A DNA stretch of 64,000 bases from Streptomyces sp. ADI96-02 (GTDB lineage: Bacteria > Actinomycetota > Actinomycetes > Streptomycetales > Streptomycetaceae): positions 6,645,070 to 6,709,069 of the forward strand of contig NZ_ML123034.1 of NCBI RefSeq assembly GCF_003846185.1, written 5' to 3'. Of this stretch, positions 17,292-24,963 are shown piece after piece; within the stretch, counting starts at the first letter, position 1; each line of letters starts with the position of its first letter. The translations under genes and the position numbers were made by a program. The notes below the pieces were generated by a model, which was not told where the DNA came from, searched no databases, and worked only from the letters and a program-made list of their open reading frames with translations.

Positions 17292-17453
17292 CTAGTCGCA
17301 GCCGAAGCGGGTCGTCGCCGTCGGGAAGGGGTCGGGCAGACACGCCTCGACACGGCGGCTCGGGTCCGCCTGGTCCTCGAAGGCGATGTCTTCTTCCTCC
17401 ACGGCCACGTCGAGTGGTCCGGCGTCGCGGATCTGCAGTACCAAGGGGCTCAT
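17292..17453 (-). CDS. Lanthipeptide precursor peptide (LanA candidate)
   Basis: A 53-residue peptide encoded directly upstream of the synthetase on the same strand. It begins MSPLVLQIRDAG, close to the class III leader motif in which a hydrophobic LxLQ helix is bound by the synthetase. An acidic stretch (EEEDIAFED) follows. The C-terminal half holds Ser32, Cys38, Thr45, Thr47, Thr48 and Cys52, so up to two (methyl)lanthionine rings are possible, for example Thr48 with Cys52. AAAGGA lies six bases before the ATG. Neither a peptidase nor an ABC transporter gene is nearby. The ring pattern and cleavage site are not predictable by eye. Confidence 0.82.
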   Translation of the reverse strand: MSPLVLQIRDAGPLDVAVEEEDIAFEDQADPSRRVEACLPDPFPTATTRFGCD

Positions 17454-17772
17454 GGCGGTCCTTTTCTGTGCGGAGAAGGAGGTGAACGGTCCATGGTGCC
17501 GGGCGGTCGTGCGTGCTCCGGTCAGTCTCGCGAACGAGGGCCGCGCGGGCAAGAGGCGCGAACGGCCCCGTCGGACGGCCTCCGTCGCCCCGCCCGCTGG
17601 GCAAGTCGGCTTGTTCTCCCGCACGGCTGCCTCACCACCCACTGTTCGCCGTCGGGCAGTCCTGATTGGCTTCGGACGCCGGGCGGCGACCGTCGGGCTC
17701 GGACCACCGGCGCCTCCTGCATCGCCCCGCCCCCGACCCCGGGATTCCATCGACTTGAGGAAGAGGTCCTTC

Positions 17773-18525
17773 ATGCACGTCACACGCCGTCTCACCGCGA
17801 TGGCCGCCGCTGCCGCCGCGATCACGCTCGCTCTCGTAACCCCCGCCGCAGCCGCCCCGGCTCCCGCTCCCGCCGCCCCGGCTCCCGCTCCCGCCGCCCC
17901 GGCTCCCGCTCCCGCCGCCCCGGCGGCGACCGCGTCCGCGGTGGGCCCGGTGCAGCTCCCCATCGGCGGGCTGGGCAGCGGCCCGTACAACGTCGCCGTG
18001 CAGTCGGCCGTCGGCACCGCGAGGGACAACGCCGTGGCCAGAGGCTTCGATCCCGCCCGGTGCACCCTGGTCAAGGGCCCGACGATCGTCAACCAACTCC
18101 CCAACGGATACGTGCAGGTCGCCGTCGAATACCTCTGCGCGGGCGATCCCTACGCGTCGGGTCCGACGTTCGTCCTGAACCGGTATCACAAGAGCTCCGA
18201 CACGCAGAGCAACAGCTGGTACGCGCCCGCCGGATACCAGTTGCAGGGGCCGCTGGGCTCGCTCTACACGTACGCGGCGCCCGACACCACCCCGCTGTAC
18301 CTCTGCCAGGTCAGGGGCGACCACTTCACCAGCACGGACGTCAACTGCGAGGGCCAGCAGTACGTGACCCGACTCGGCTGGCTGTACACCAGCCCGCCGG
18401 CAGGCGTGGGCACGGTCCAGCTGCTCCGCTGCCTGCGCAACGAGAACCGGCAGATCTTCGACTCCATCCAGCCCAACTGCGAAGGGCAGATCCACGGAGG
18501 CGTCCTCGGATACACCCTGGCCTGA
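17773..18525 (+). CDS. Secreted protein with Pro-Ala linker and two NCEG repeats
   Basis: A 250-residue exported protein. Residues 1-28 are a Sec signal peptide (MHVTRRL, then Ala-rich core, cleavage after AAA). Residues about 30-52 form a perfect repeat of seven residues, PAPAPAA-like, that acts as a linker. The C-terminal half contains two copies of a module in which a Leu-Cys pair (LYLC, LLRC) is followed about 17 residues later by NCEGQ; such repeats occur in secreted actinomycete proteins of unknown function. The ATG at 17773 is preceded by GAGGAAGAGG. It faces away from the lanthipeptide genes and is probably unrelated to them. Confidence 0.85.
   Translation: MHVTRRLTAMAAAAAAITLALVTPAAAAPAPAPAAPAPAPAAPAPAPAAPAATASAVGPVQLPIGGLGSGPYNVAVQSAVGTARDNAVARGFDPARCTLVKGPTIVNQLPNGYVQVAVEYLCAGDPYASGPTFVLNRYHKSSDTQSNSWYAPAGYQLQGPLGSLYTYAAPDTTPLYLCQVRGDHFTSTDVNCEGQQYVTRLGWLYTSPPAGVGTVQLLRCLRNENRQIFDSIQPNCEGQIHGGVLGYTLA
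17853..17919 (+). repeat. Three tandem 21-bp repeats in the linker of the secreted protein
   Basis: Three consecutive identical 21-base units (GCCCCGGCTCCCGCTCCCGC-type) encode the Pro-Ala linker. Identity at the DNA level suggests recent slippage expansion, so copy number probably varies between strains. Confidence 0.8.
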
Positions 18526-18537
18526 CCCCTGTGGCGA

Positions 18538-18559
18538 CCACCTCTGCCGGCAGAGGTGG
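18538..18559 (+). terminator. Palindromic terminator after the secreted protein gene
   Basis: Perfect 22-base palindrome (two 11-base arms), 13 bases after the stop codon. In RNA the central four bases form the loop. Confidence 0.6.
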
Positions 18560-18955
18560 CCGCCCGGCGCGGCAGCCCGCCGTCGGGCGCCTCTGCGCAG
18601 GTGGCCGGACGTGAGCAAGTGCGCAGCCATTGCTCAGATATGACGCGCGATCAGTGGGGAGCAGCGGTCGGCCATCGACGCGGAGGTGAGCGTCGGTCCT
18701 GCCTGCACACCGTCGCTGACCTGCGGAAACGGAGTTCCGTCCGTCCGCTCCGACCGTGTTTCAGCCGATCGACACGAAACACCACGAGAACCTTCACGAC
18801 TGTCACGTCCGGTCGAACGCGCGTAGATTTCCAGGCGATCCCAGACAGATCTCTCCCTTCTTTGACCAGCCTGCGGACGACGACGATGTCGCCGCTCCGG
18901 CGGCCGGTGTCCCATCGGCCGACATGTCCCACGTCGAAAACGGATTGTCAGCCAC
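18560..18955. other. Leader/promoter region of the kinase cassette
   Basis: About 400 bases without a gene. Composition is AT-richer near 18760-18870. TAGATT at 18823-18828, 17 bases after TGTCAC, is a possible -10/-35 pair reading rightward, which would give a leader of over 100 bases. No operator repeat was recognised. Confidence 0.35.
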
Positions 18956-19117
18956 ATGCCCCGTCACGCCTTATCCCTCAGCCCCGCGTCCGCTTTCCGC
19001 GCCGCCGCCGGCGCCCCGCTGCCGCCGGGCGCGACCACGAGTCCGACCCGGGGTTCGTCGAGGTCGGGCGTCCGCGTCCTTCCCGAACGGGAACCGGGCA
19101 GGGGCGGTGCCACGTGA
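18956..19117 (+). CDS. Possible 53-residue peptide translationally coupled to the kinase gene
   Basis: A short frame from ATG 18956 ends in TGA at 19115-19117, overlapping the GTG start of the kinase as GTGA. It has no clear ribosome-binding site, but neither does the kinase, which coupling would explain. The peptide is rich in Ser, Thr, Pro, Ala and Arg and has no cysteine. Codon six is the rare TTA, which in Streptomyces needs the bldA tRNA. About four fifths of third positions are G or C, compatible with coding but not decisive in this background. It may be a leader peptide, a real small protein or chance. Confidence 0.35.
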   Translation: MPRHALSLSPASAFRAAAGAPLPPGATTSPTRGSSRSGVRVLPEREPGRGGAT

Positions 19118-19809
19118 TCGTCTCGCTGGTGGGCTCGGACGGGGCCGGCAAGTCGACGGTCTCCCGGATCGCCGCCGAGCGGATGTCCGCCGCCGGCGCG
19201 GGGATCGAGCGGGTGGACCGATGGGACATCATCGGCAGCCCCGCCTACCCCGCCACCCGGTTCCTGGGATCCGATGTACGCGACACCCGGCTGTGTGTCG
19301 CGGAGATGCCGAACACGTCCCGCTTCCTCTTCCTGATGTGGTCCATGTCCCACGCGCTTCTGGGACGCGGCCCGGAGTCCGTGCGGCCCGACCGGATCAC
19401 CCTGCTCGACGGATACTGGATGAAGCACGCCGCCGGAGAGATCGTCTACGGTCTGGACAGCGCCTGGGTCGAAAGCGTCGTCGCCGGCCTCCCCGTCAGT
19501 GAACAGGTGGTCTACCTGCGGCTGGATCCCAAGGACGCGTGGGAGCGGAAGGTCGGGCGCGACGTCGTCCCGTACGAGTGCGGGATGGACCCGGACTGCT
19601 CGCAGGACAGTTTCCTGACCCACCAGGGCCGCATACTCGACGTGCTCGACGGCTGGGCCGGTCAGCGCGGATGGCAGATCGTCGACGCCGCCGCGCCCCT
19701 CGACGACGTGGTCGACCAGGTGGTCTCCACCGTCACCGCCGCCTCCGCGGTTTCCACCCGTTCCGCTGTCGCCGCCGCCTCCGCGCAGGCCGCACCGCCG
19801 CAGCGGTGA
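19114..19809 (+). CDS. Thymidylate-kinase-like P-loop kinase
   Basis: A 231-residue P-loop protein with Walker A GSDGAGKST at residues 6-14. The middle part (TLLDGYWMKHA) and the strand VVYLRLDP, followed by an Arg-rich lid region, follow the layout of dTMP kinase relatives, which transfer phosphate from ATP to a nucleotide or other small phosphate acceptor. It is less conserved than housekeeping Tmk, so it is probably a specialised paralogue. The last 25 residues are a low-complexity Ala/Ser tail. The gene starts a row with a large flavoprotein and a MazG-like protein, which points to modification of a nucleotide-like molecule, but this is inference. Confidence 0.75.
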   Translation: MIVSLVGSDGAGKSTVSRIAAERMSAAGAGIERVDRWDIIGSPAYPATRFLGSDVRDTRLCVAEMPNTSRFLFLMWSMSHALLGRGPESVRPDRITLLDGYWMKHAAGEIVYGLDSAWVESVVAGLPVSEQVVYLRLDPKDAWERKVGRDVVPYECGMDPDCSQDSFLTHQGRILDVLDGWAGQRGWQIVDAAAPLDDVVDQVVSTVTAASAVSTRSAVAAASAQAAPPQR

Positions 19810-20141
19810 GCGGCCCTGGAGCGGCCTCCGGCCCGCCCGGACCGCCGGTCCCGCCGCCCGACCTTCACCGAGGCCGGTGGCGGGCCCGCCCCGGACCGCG
19901 CCCGCCTGCCGCCGACCCGGTCGCTCCCGCGGCGCTCCGCGCCCGCGCGGACTCCGGCGACCGGTGAGCCCGCACGCGGGCCGCCCGTGCGCGGGAGCGC
20001 ACCGGGCCGTCTGACGACGACGCCCCAGTCCATCAGGTCCGTACGGCGGGCCGGTGGCCCCCGCCCGCGTCGCCTCGCACACCGCGCTCGCCGAGGCACG
20101 CCCGCGCAGCCTTCACCCCTCTCACCAAGGAGACCCACCCC
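19810..20141. other. Spacer between kinase and flavoprotein genes
   Basis: About 330 very GC-rich bases with several imperfect GGC/GCC hairpins and no gene that can be supported. The ribosome-binding site of the next gene (AAGGAG near 20128) is at its end. Confidence 0.4.
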
Positions 20142-22364
20142 ATGAGTTCGACGCGTCTCGCCATCGTCGGCGGCGGCCCCAGCTGCACCTACGTGATGGA
20201 CCGCCTCGCCGCGGCGGCGACGGCGGCGGCCGGGCCGCTCTCGCTCGACGTCCATGTCTTCGACCGGGCAGGGCTGTTCGGGGCGGGGCAGGTCCACAGC
20301 CCCGAACAGCCCGTCACCAGCGTCCTCAACCGCATCGCCGGACAGGTTGCGTTCGCGGCCGACGAGAGCGTCGTCGACGCCGGGCCGCTGCTGCCGCGCG
20401 AGGACCGGCCGACCCTGCACGCCTGGTGCCGCGCCCGGTACGAGGAGACCGGCGACCCCGTCTTCGACCTCGCGGCCGAGGACTCGCCGAAGCGCTACGT
20501 CCACGGCCTGGCGCTCGCCGACCGGTTCCGCAGATACGCCGCCATCCTGGGAGACGTGGCGGGTGTGCGGGTCCACCTGCATGAGCGGGAGGTGACGGAC
20601 CTGGAGGAACTGCCGGACGGCAGACTCGGAGTCGTCGCCGGCGGTGAACGCGTCCTGGAAGCCGACGACGTGCTGCTGCTGACCGGGCACTCCTCCAACG
20701 ACCCGGCCCGCTACCCGCGGCAGGCGGAATGGCAACGCTTCGCCCGAAGCCACCGAACCGGGTTCGTCCCCTCCGTCTATCCGCTCGACAAGGCGTTCGC
20801 ACCCGGCGAGGCCGGCCCCGGAACCACGGTCGGCTGCGCCGGCATGGGACTCACCGGCATCGACGTCATCCTGCACCTGACCGAAGGCAGGGGCGGGGTG
20901 TTCGTGGAGCAGCCGGACGGAACCCTGGCGTACCGGGCCTCCGGCCGGGAGCCCGATTCCGTCGTCATGTTCAGCGGCTCCGGACTGTTCACCTTCACCC
21001 GCCCGTTCAACGCCAAGGAGCGCGACACCGGAAAGCTGGAGCACCGAGGCGTCTTCCTCACCGAGGACGCGGTGCTCCGGCTGCGCCGGTCCGTGGGCCG
21101 GCCCGTCACGATCGGCGACCGTCCGCAGCGGCAACTCGACTTCCGCGCGCACGTCTTCCCCCTGGTGGTGCTGGAGATGGCCCACGTGTACCACACCACC
21201 CTGCTGGGCGGCGCGTTCGGCGACCGAACGGCGGCGGCGGTCCGGCCCGTGTACGAGGCGTTCCTCGCGGACGGCGGCGGTGGGGCCTCCTCCGAAGCGT
21301 CCGTCCGGCGTCTCCTCGCCCCGCTGGAGGCCGAGGTGGACCGCGCGGCGGAGACCATCGACGCGATCCTGTCCGGCGGGCTCGCACTCGCCGAGGCGCG
21401 GGAACGCGACGGGGACGTGGAGGCGGCGCTGCGCCGCTTCCTGGAGGTGGTGTTCGGGCCCGAGCGGGCCGGGGCCGTCGCCGCGCTGAGCGGTGATCCT
21501 GCGGAGTTCGCGGACGCCGTCGCAGCCGCCGATTCGCCCTGGCGCCACCCGAAGAGCGTCGCCGGCCAGCGCTTCTCCTGGGAGCGCCAGATCCGTCCGA
21601 TCGACCGCGACGCCTCCGCCACCCCCGCGCGGTACCGGGCGGCGATGCTGGACTTCCTCGACCTCGACCACCGCTGGGCCGTCCAGGGCAACCTGGCCAA
21701 CCCGGCGAAGGCGGCGGCCGACGGCGTCTGGCGGGACCTGCGGAACGTGCTGGCGGCAGCGGTCGACTTCGGGGGAGTGAACGCGGCGTCCCACCGCGAC
21801 TTCCTCGACGTGTTCATGCGCCACCTCAACCGCTTCGTCAACGGGTCCGCGCTCCGGCCCATGGAGAAGATCCGCGCGCTGGTCCGGCACGGCATCGTCG
21901 ACGTGTCGGCCGGTCCGGGGGCGGAAGTGGCGACCGACGAGGAGAGCGGACGTTTCGTGGTGCGCGGGATCACCGGAGCGGTGCTGCCCCTCGACATCCT
22001 GGTCGACGGGCGCGTCCATCCCTTCGACGCGGCGAACGACGTCCTTCCGCTCTACCCCAACCTGCTCGGGCGCGGGCTCGTCCGCACCTGGCGCAACCCC
22101 GGCGTCGGCGAACCGGACTTCGCGCCGGGCGGCCTCGACCTCACCGAGGAGTTCCACCCGGTGCGGGCCGACGGCGAGGTGGACCGGCGGATCACGGTGC
22201 TCGGCTGGCCGAGCGAGGGCGTCATGTTCTTCCAGTACGGCGCGCTGCGCCCGGACCAGAACCACCACCTGATGCGGGACATCCTGTGCTGGATGCGGGA
22301 GTTCTGGGGTGATCGGGGCCCCGCGTCCGAATCCGGCGGTTCCCTCGCCGCCGTCCGGGCGTGA
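20142..22364 (+). CDS. Large FAD/NAD(P)-binding protein (NAD_binding_9 type)
   Basis: A 740-residue protein with an N-terminal dinucleotide-binding fold: VGGGPSCTYVMDRL at residues about 7-20, a second-strand DVHVFDRAG and LLLTGHSSND near 180. This layout belongs to the family of large FAD/NAD(P)-binding proteins found in actinomycete accessory loci. A second glycine pattern, CAGMGLTGIDV near 230, could bind NADPH. The C-terminal 350 residues are helical and carry no motif I recognise. The start has AAGGAG about ten bases before the ATG. It is followed 27 bases later by the MazG-like gene. The reaction is unknown; an N- or C-oxidising role is possible. Confidence 0.8.
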   Translation: MSSTRLAIVGGGPSCTYVMDRLAAAATAAAGPLSLDVHVFDRAGLFGAGQVHSPEQPVTSVLNRIAGQVAFAADESVVDAGPLLPREDRPTLHAWCRARYEETGDPVFDLAAEDSPKRYVHGLALADRFRRYAAILGDVAGVRVHLHEREVTDLEELPDGRLGVVAGGERVLEADDVLLLTGHSSNDPARYPRQAEWQRFARSHRTGFVPSVYPLDKAFAPGEAGPGTTVGCAGMGLTGIDVILHLTEGRGGVFVEQPDGTLAYRASGREPDSVVMFSGSGLFTFTRPFNAKERDTGKLEHRGVFLTEDAVLRLRRSVGRPVTIGDRPQRQLDFRAHVFPLVVLEMAHVYHTTLLGGAFGDRTAAAVRPVYEAFLADGGGGASSEASVRRLLAPLEAEVDRAAETIDAILSGGLALAEARERDGDVEAALRRFLEVVFGPERAGAVAALSGDPAEFADAVAAADSPWRHPKSVAGQRFSWERQIRPIDRDASATPARYRAAMLDFLDLDHRWAVQGNLANPAKAAADGVWRDLRNVLAAAVDFGGVNAASHRDFLDVFMRHLNRFVNGSALRPMEKIRALVRHGIVDVSAGPGAEVATDEESGRFVVRGITGAVLPLDILVDGRVHPFDAANDVLPLYPNLLGRGLVRTWRNPGVGEPDFAPGGLDLTEEFHPVRADGEVDRRITVLGWPSEGVMFFQYGALRPDQNHHLMRDILCWMREFWGDRGPASESGGSLAAVRA

Positions 22365-22391
22365 CCACGTACGACATCAAGGAGAACCCGC

Positions 22392-22724
22392 ATGGAAGAC
22401 ACCACCTGGCCCCGCGTGGAGCGACTGCGGCACTGGCTGGACGCCAACGCCGGTCCGGAGGCGACGGGGGACGTACGGCTGTGGCGCGTCCTGAAGATCA
22501 GCGAGGAGGTCGGCGAGGTCGCCGAGGCGATGCACGGCGCGACGGGAGCCAATCCGCGCAAGGGCGCGTCCCACACCTGGGACGACGTCCACACGGAGCT
22601 GTGCGACGTGATCGTGTCGAGCATGATCGCGCTGACCACGTGCACGCCGGACGCCGCGAGGCTGCTCGACGAACGACTCCAGCACCTGGTCGACCGCGTG
22701 ATGCCGCCCCGGGCCGCCCGGTGA
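22392..22724 (+). CDS. MazG-like nucleotide pyrophosphohydrolase
   Basis: A 110-residue all-alpha protein with the MazG fold signature: EEVGEVAEAMHG near residues 36-47 and ELCDVIVSS near 70. The Glu and Asp residues in these segments bind the magnesium that activates water for cleaving NTPs to NMP and pyrophosphate. The ATG follows AAGGAG with eight-base spacing. Single-domain MazG proteins often clean up altered nucleotides or act in natural-product or defence loci; here the partner genes are the flavoprotein and kinase upstream. A strong hairpin follows and closes the cassette. Confidence 0.85.
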   Translation: MEDTTWPRVERLRHWLDANAGPEATGDVRLWRVLKISEEVGEVAEAMHGATGANPRKGASHTWDDVHTELCDVIVSSMIALTTCTPDAARLLDERLQHLVDRVMPPRAAR

Positions 22725-22745
22725 CCGAACGCTGACGGCTCGCGC

Positions 22746-22783
22746 GGGCCGGTCGGTGCGTCCGCCGCACGCCCGACCGGCCC
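22746..22783 (+). terminator. Terminator of the kinase-flavoprotein-MazG cassette
   Basis: Perfect 11-bp stem (22746-22756 with 22773-22783), 16-base loop, 22 bases after the mazG-like stop codon. Confidence 0.65.
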
Positions 22784-22852
22784 CGCGACCTCCTCCCGGC
22801 CGCCCCGGGCGGGCCGTCGCCCCTGCCCGGACGGCAACTGATCGATCGCATG

Positions 22853-22903
22853 ATGAAGTTTTTCATTCCGCAGGGTTGTCTTCATCTTGGTGAACCTCTT
22901 CAC
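22853..22903. promoter_or_regulatory. Paired inverted-repeat operators before the XRE-cupin regulator
   Basis: Two 14-base sites of the same form, RTGAA-N4-TTCAY, lie at 22853-22866 (ATGAA/TTCAT) and 22890-22903 (GTGAA/TTCAC). Their centres are 37 bases apart. A third overlapping TTCA-N6-TGAA lies at 22881-22894. The region is strikingly AT-rich against its surroundings and ends about 43 bases before the regulator start. Autoregulation by the downstream XRE-cupin protein is the simplest reading. Confidence 0.55.
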
Positions 22904-22945
22904 TGTGACGTACCCCGGACGTCAACCTCTGAGGCGGAACGCACC

Positions 22946-23560
22946 ATGAGCGACGCGAGTGACGCGGTCTCCGGCAAGGACATGAACATCGAGGCGATGG
23001 TCGCCACGGTGGGCCTGCAGATCAAAGTCCTGCGCAAGCTGGCCGGACTCACACTCGACGAACTCAGCCGCCGCTCCTCCGTCTCCACCGGGCTCATCAG
23101 CCAGGTGGAGCGCGGCAAGGGGAACCCGTCCTTCGCGACCCTGGTGCAGATCGCCCACGGCCTCGAAGTACCGGTCGGCCGCCTGTTCCACCTGGCCGAG
23201 CAGATCAGCCCCGTCGTACGGCGCGACGAGCGCCGCACCCTGGACTTCCACAACACCGGCAGCGGTGAACCCGACGACGCCCGCTACGAGTTGCTGACCC
23301 CCAGCCTCAACAGCGCCCTCGAAGTCATCTGGGTGGAGACCCAGCCGGGGCACGACACGAGCAGCACCCCGTTCCGCCACAGCGGCGAGGAGTTCGGCAT
23401 CGTGCTCTCCGGCGTGAAGGACGTCTATCTCGACGGAGTACGCCACCGGCTGCACGCCGGAGACTCCATCACGTACTCCTGCAGCATCCCGCACTGGTAC
23501 GCCAACAGCGGCGACGAGCCCGTGACCTCGATCTGGGTGATCACTCCGCCCACCTGGTAG
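22946..23560 (+). CDS. XRE-family regulator with C-terminal cupin sensor domain
   Basis: A 204-residue regulator. Residues about 17-75 are a lambda-repressor-like HTH (LRKLAGLTLDELSRRS, then GLISQVERGKGNPS). Residues about 125-200 are a small cupin with RHSGEEFGIVLSG and HWYANSG, which in this family senses a small ligand. Such proteins (SutR/PuuR-like) control catabolic operons and themselves. The ATG at 22946 was preferred over an upstream one at 22850 because GAGGCGG lies eight bases before it and the upstream extension covers the operator repeats. It sits directly before the eight-gene catabolic operon. Confidence 0.9.
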   Translation: MSDASDAVSGKDMNIEAMVATVGLQIKVLRKLAGLTLDELSRRSSVSTGLISQVERGKGNPSFATLVQIAHGLEVPVGRLFHLAEQISPVVRRDERRTLDFHNTGSGEPDDARYELLTPSLNSALEVIWVETQPGHDTSSTPFRHSGEEFGIVLSGVKDVYLDGVRHRLHAGDSITYSCSIPHWYANSGDEPVTSIWVITPPTW

Positions 23561-23582
23561 TCCCGCGGCCCTCGACGCCCCG

Positions 23583-23614
23583 CGGCGTCGCGACCCCTTT
23601 TGGCCGCGACGCCG
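23583..23614 (+). terminator. Hairpin between regulator and operon
   Basis: Perfect 10-bp stem (23583-23592 with 23605-23614) with a loop containing CCCCTTTT. It separates the regulator transcript from the transporter gene, which therefore should have its own promoter or depend on read-through. Confidence 0.6.
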
Positions 23615-23665
23615 ATCCCGCACGGCCGAAACCTGGCCGACGCAATTCCCACCTGCGAGGTGCCC

Positions 23666-24952
23666 ATGGCATCGCTCACCGATCGTTCCCCCGCCTCTCC
23701 CGGCGCCCCCTCCCCGCGGCGCACCCTCTTCGCACTCGGCGGAGGCAACGCCGTCGAGTGGTACGACTGGATGGTCTACGGCCTGCTGGCCTCCTATCTG
23801 GGGCCGCAGTTCTTCCCGTCCACCAATCCGCTCTCCGCCACCCTGTCCGCACTCGCCGTCTTCGCCGTCGGATTCGCCGCGAGACCCGTCGGCGCGCTCG
23901 TCTTCGGAACCCTGGCCGACCGCGTCGGCCGACGCCGCATCATGCTGCTGTCCATCGGCGGCATGGTCGTCAGCACCGCCGTCATCGCCGTACTGCCCAC
24001 CCACGACAGCATCGGTGTGTGGGCCGGGGTGATCCTGGTCGCCTGCCGGATCGTGCAGGGGATCTCCACCGGCATCGAGGCCCCGCTGAACTCCGCGTAC
24101 GTCGTAGAGATGGCCCCCGAGGGCCGGACCGCGCGCTACGGCGGCATCATCAGCGTGTACGTCCAGTCCGGCATCATCGCCGCCTCGCTCGTCGCCTTCG
24201 TGACGAGCACGGTGCTGGGCGCCACGGCGATGGAGGAATGGGGCTGGCGCATCCCCTTCGCCGTCGGGGCCGTCGGCGGCGCGGTCTTCCTGCGGCTGCG
24301 CCGGAGCCTCCCCGAGACCCTGCACACCTCCGGCGAGGCCCCGGCCGCCTCGCGCGTCTGGGCCGACGTCGGCCGCAACAAACTCGCCCTGCTGGCCATC
24401 GTCTTCGTCGTGGCCGGCGCGCAGGCGCTCAACTACACCTGGTCGACCGGACTGCCCAACCTGGCCCGTACCGTCCACGGCGAGAACCCCAGCGCGGTCT
24501 TCGCCGTCAGCACCCTCAGCGGACTCTGCGTCGCGGCGCTCTACCCGCTCGTCGGACGGCTCGCGGACCGCAAACGGATCTCCCGCACCTTCCTCGTCGC
24601 CCGGCTCGCGGCCGTACCGCTGGTGTTCGCCGTCCTCCTCTACCAGGCCCCGGGCATGGTCCTCTTCACGGTCGTGATGATGATCGGGGCGCCCGTCCTC
24701 GCCTTCACCATGGGGCTCTACACCACGGTGTCCGCCACGCTGATGCCGATGAGCTGCCGGGTCACCGGGGTGGGCATCGGCTACGCCGTCGGCGTCGCGG
24801 GATTCGGCGGCACTGCCCCGTACATCCTGCTGTGGCTCCAGGACATCGGGCTGTTCTGGGTGTTCCCGGTGTACGTGGCCGTCCTCTGTCTGCTGAGCGC
24901 GCTGTTCTACACGCTCGCCTTCCGCCGCGGTTCCGTCCGCGTCGGAGGCTGA
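23666..24952 (+). CDS. MHS-family MFS importer (metabolite:H+ symporter)
   Basis: A 428-residue 12-helix transporter. NAVEWYDWMVYG near residue 30 and GTLADRVGRRRIM near residue 85 are hallmarks of the metabolite:proton symporter group, which imports dicarboxylates, betaines, proline, shikimate and similar organic acids. The ATG at 23666 has GAGG five bases before it. It is the first gene of the catabolic operon, so it probably imports the pathway substrate. The next gene starts 11 bases after its stop. Confidence 0.9.
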   Translation: MASLTDRSPASPGAPSPRRTLFALGGGNAVEWYDWMVYGLLASYLGPQFFPSTNPLSATLSALAVFAVGFAARPVGALVFGTLADRVGRRRIMLLSIGGMVVSTAVIAVLPTHDSIGVWAGVILVACRIVQGISTGIEAPLNSAYVVEMAPEGRTARYGGIISVYVQSGIIAASLVAFVTSTVLGATAMEEWGWRIPFAVGAVGGAVFLRLRRSLPETLHTSGEAPAASRVWADVGRNKLALLAIVFVVAGAQALNYTWSTGLPNLARTVHGENPSAVFAVSTLSGLCVAALYPLVGRLADRKRISRTFLVARLAAVPLVFAVLLYQAPGMVLFTVVMMIGAPVLAFTMGLYTTVSATLMPMSCRVTGVGIGYAVGVAGFGGTAPYILLWLQDIGLFWVFPVYVAVLCLLSALFYTLAFRRGSVRVGG

Positions 24953-24963
24953 AAGGAGTACCT

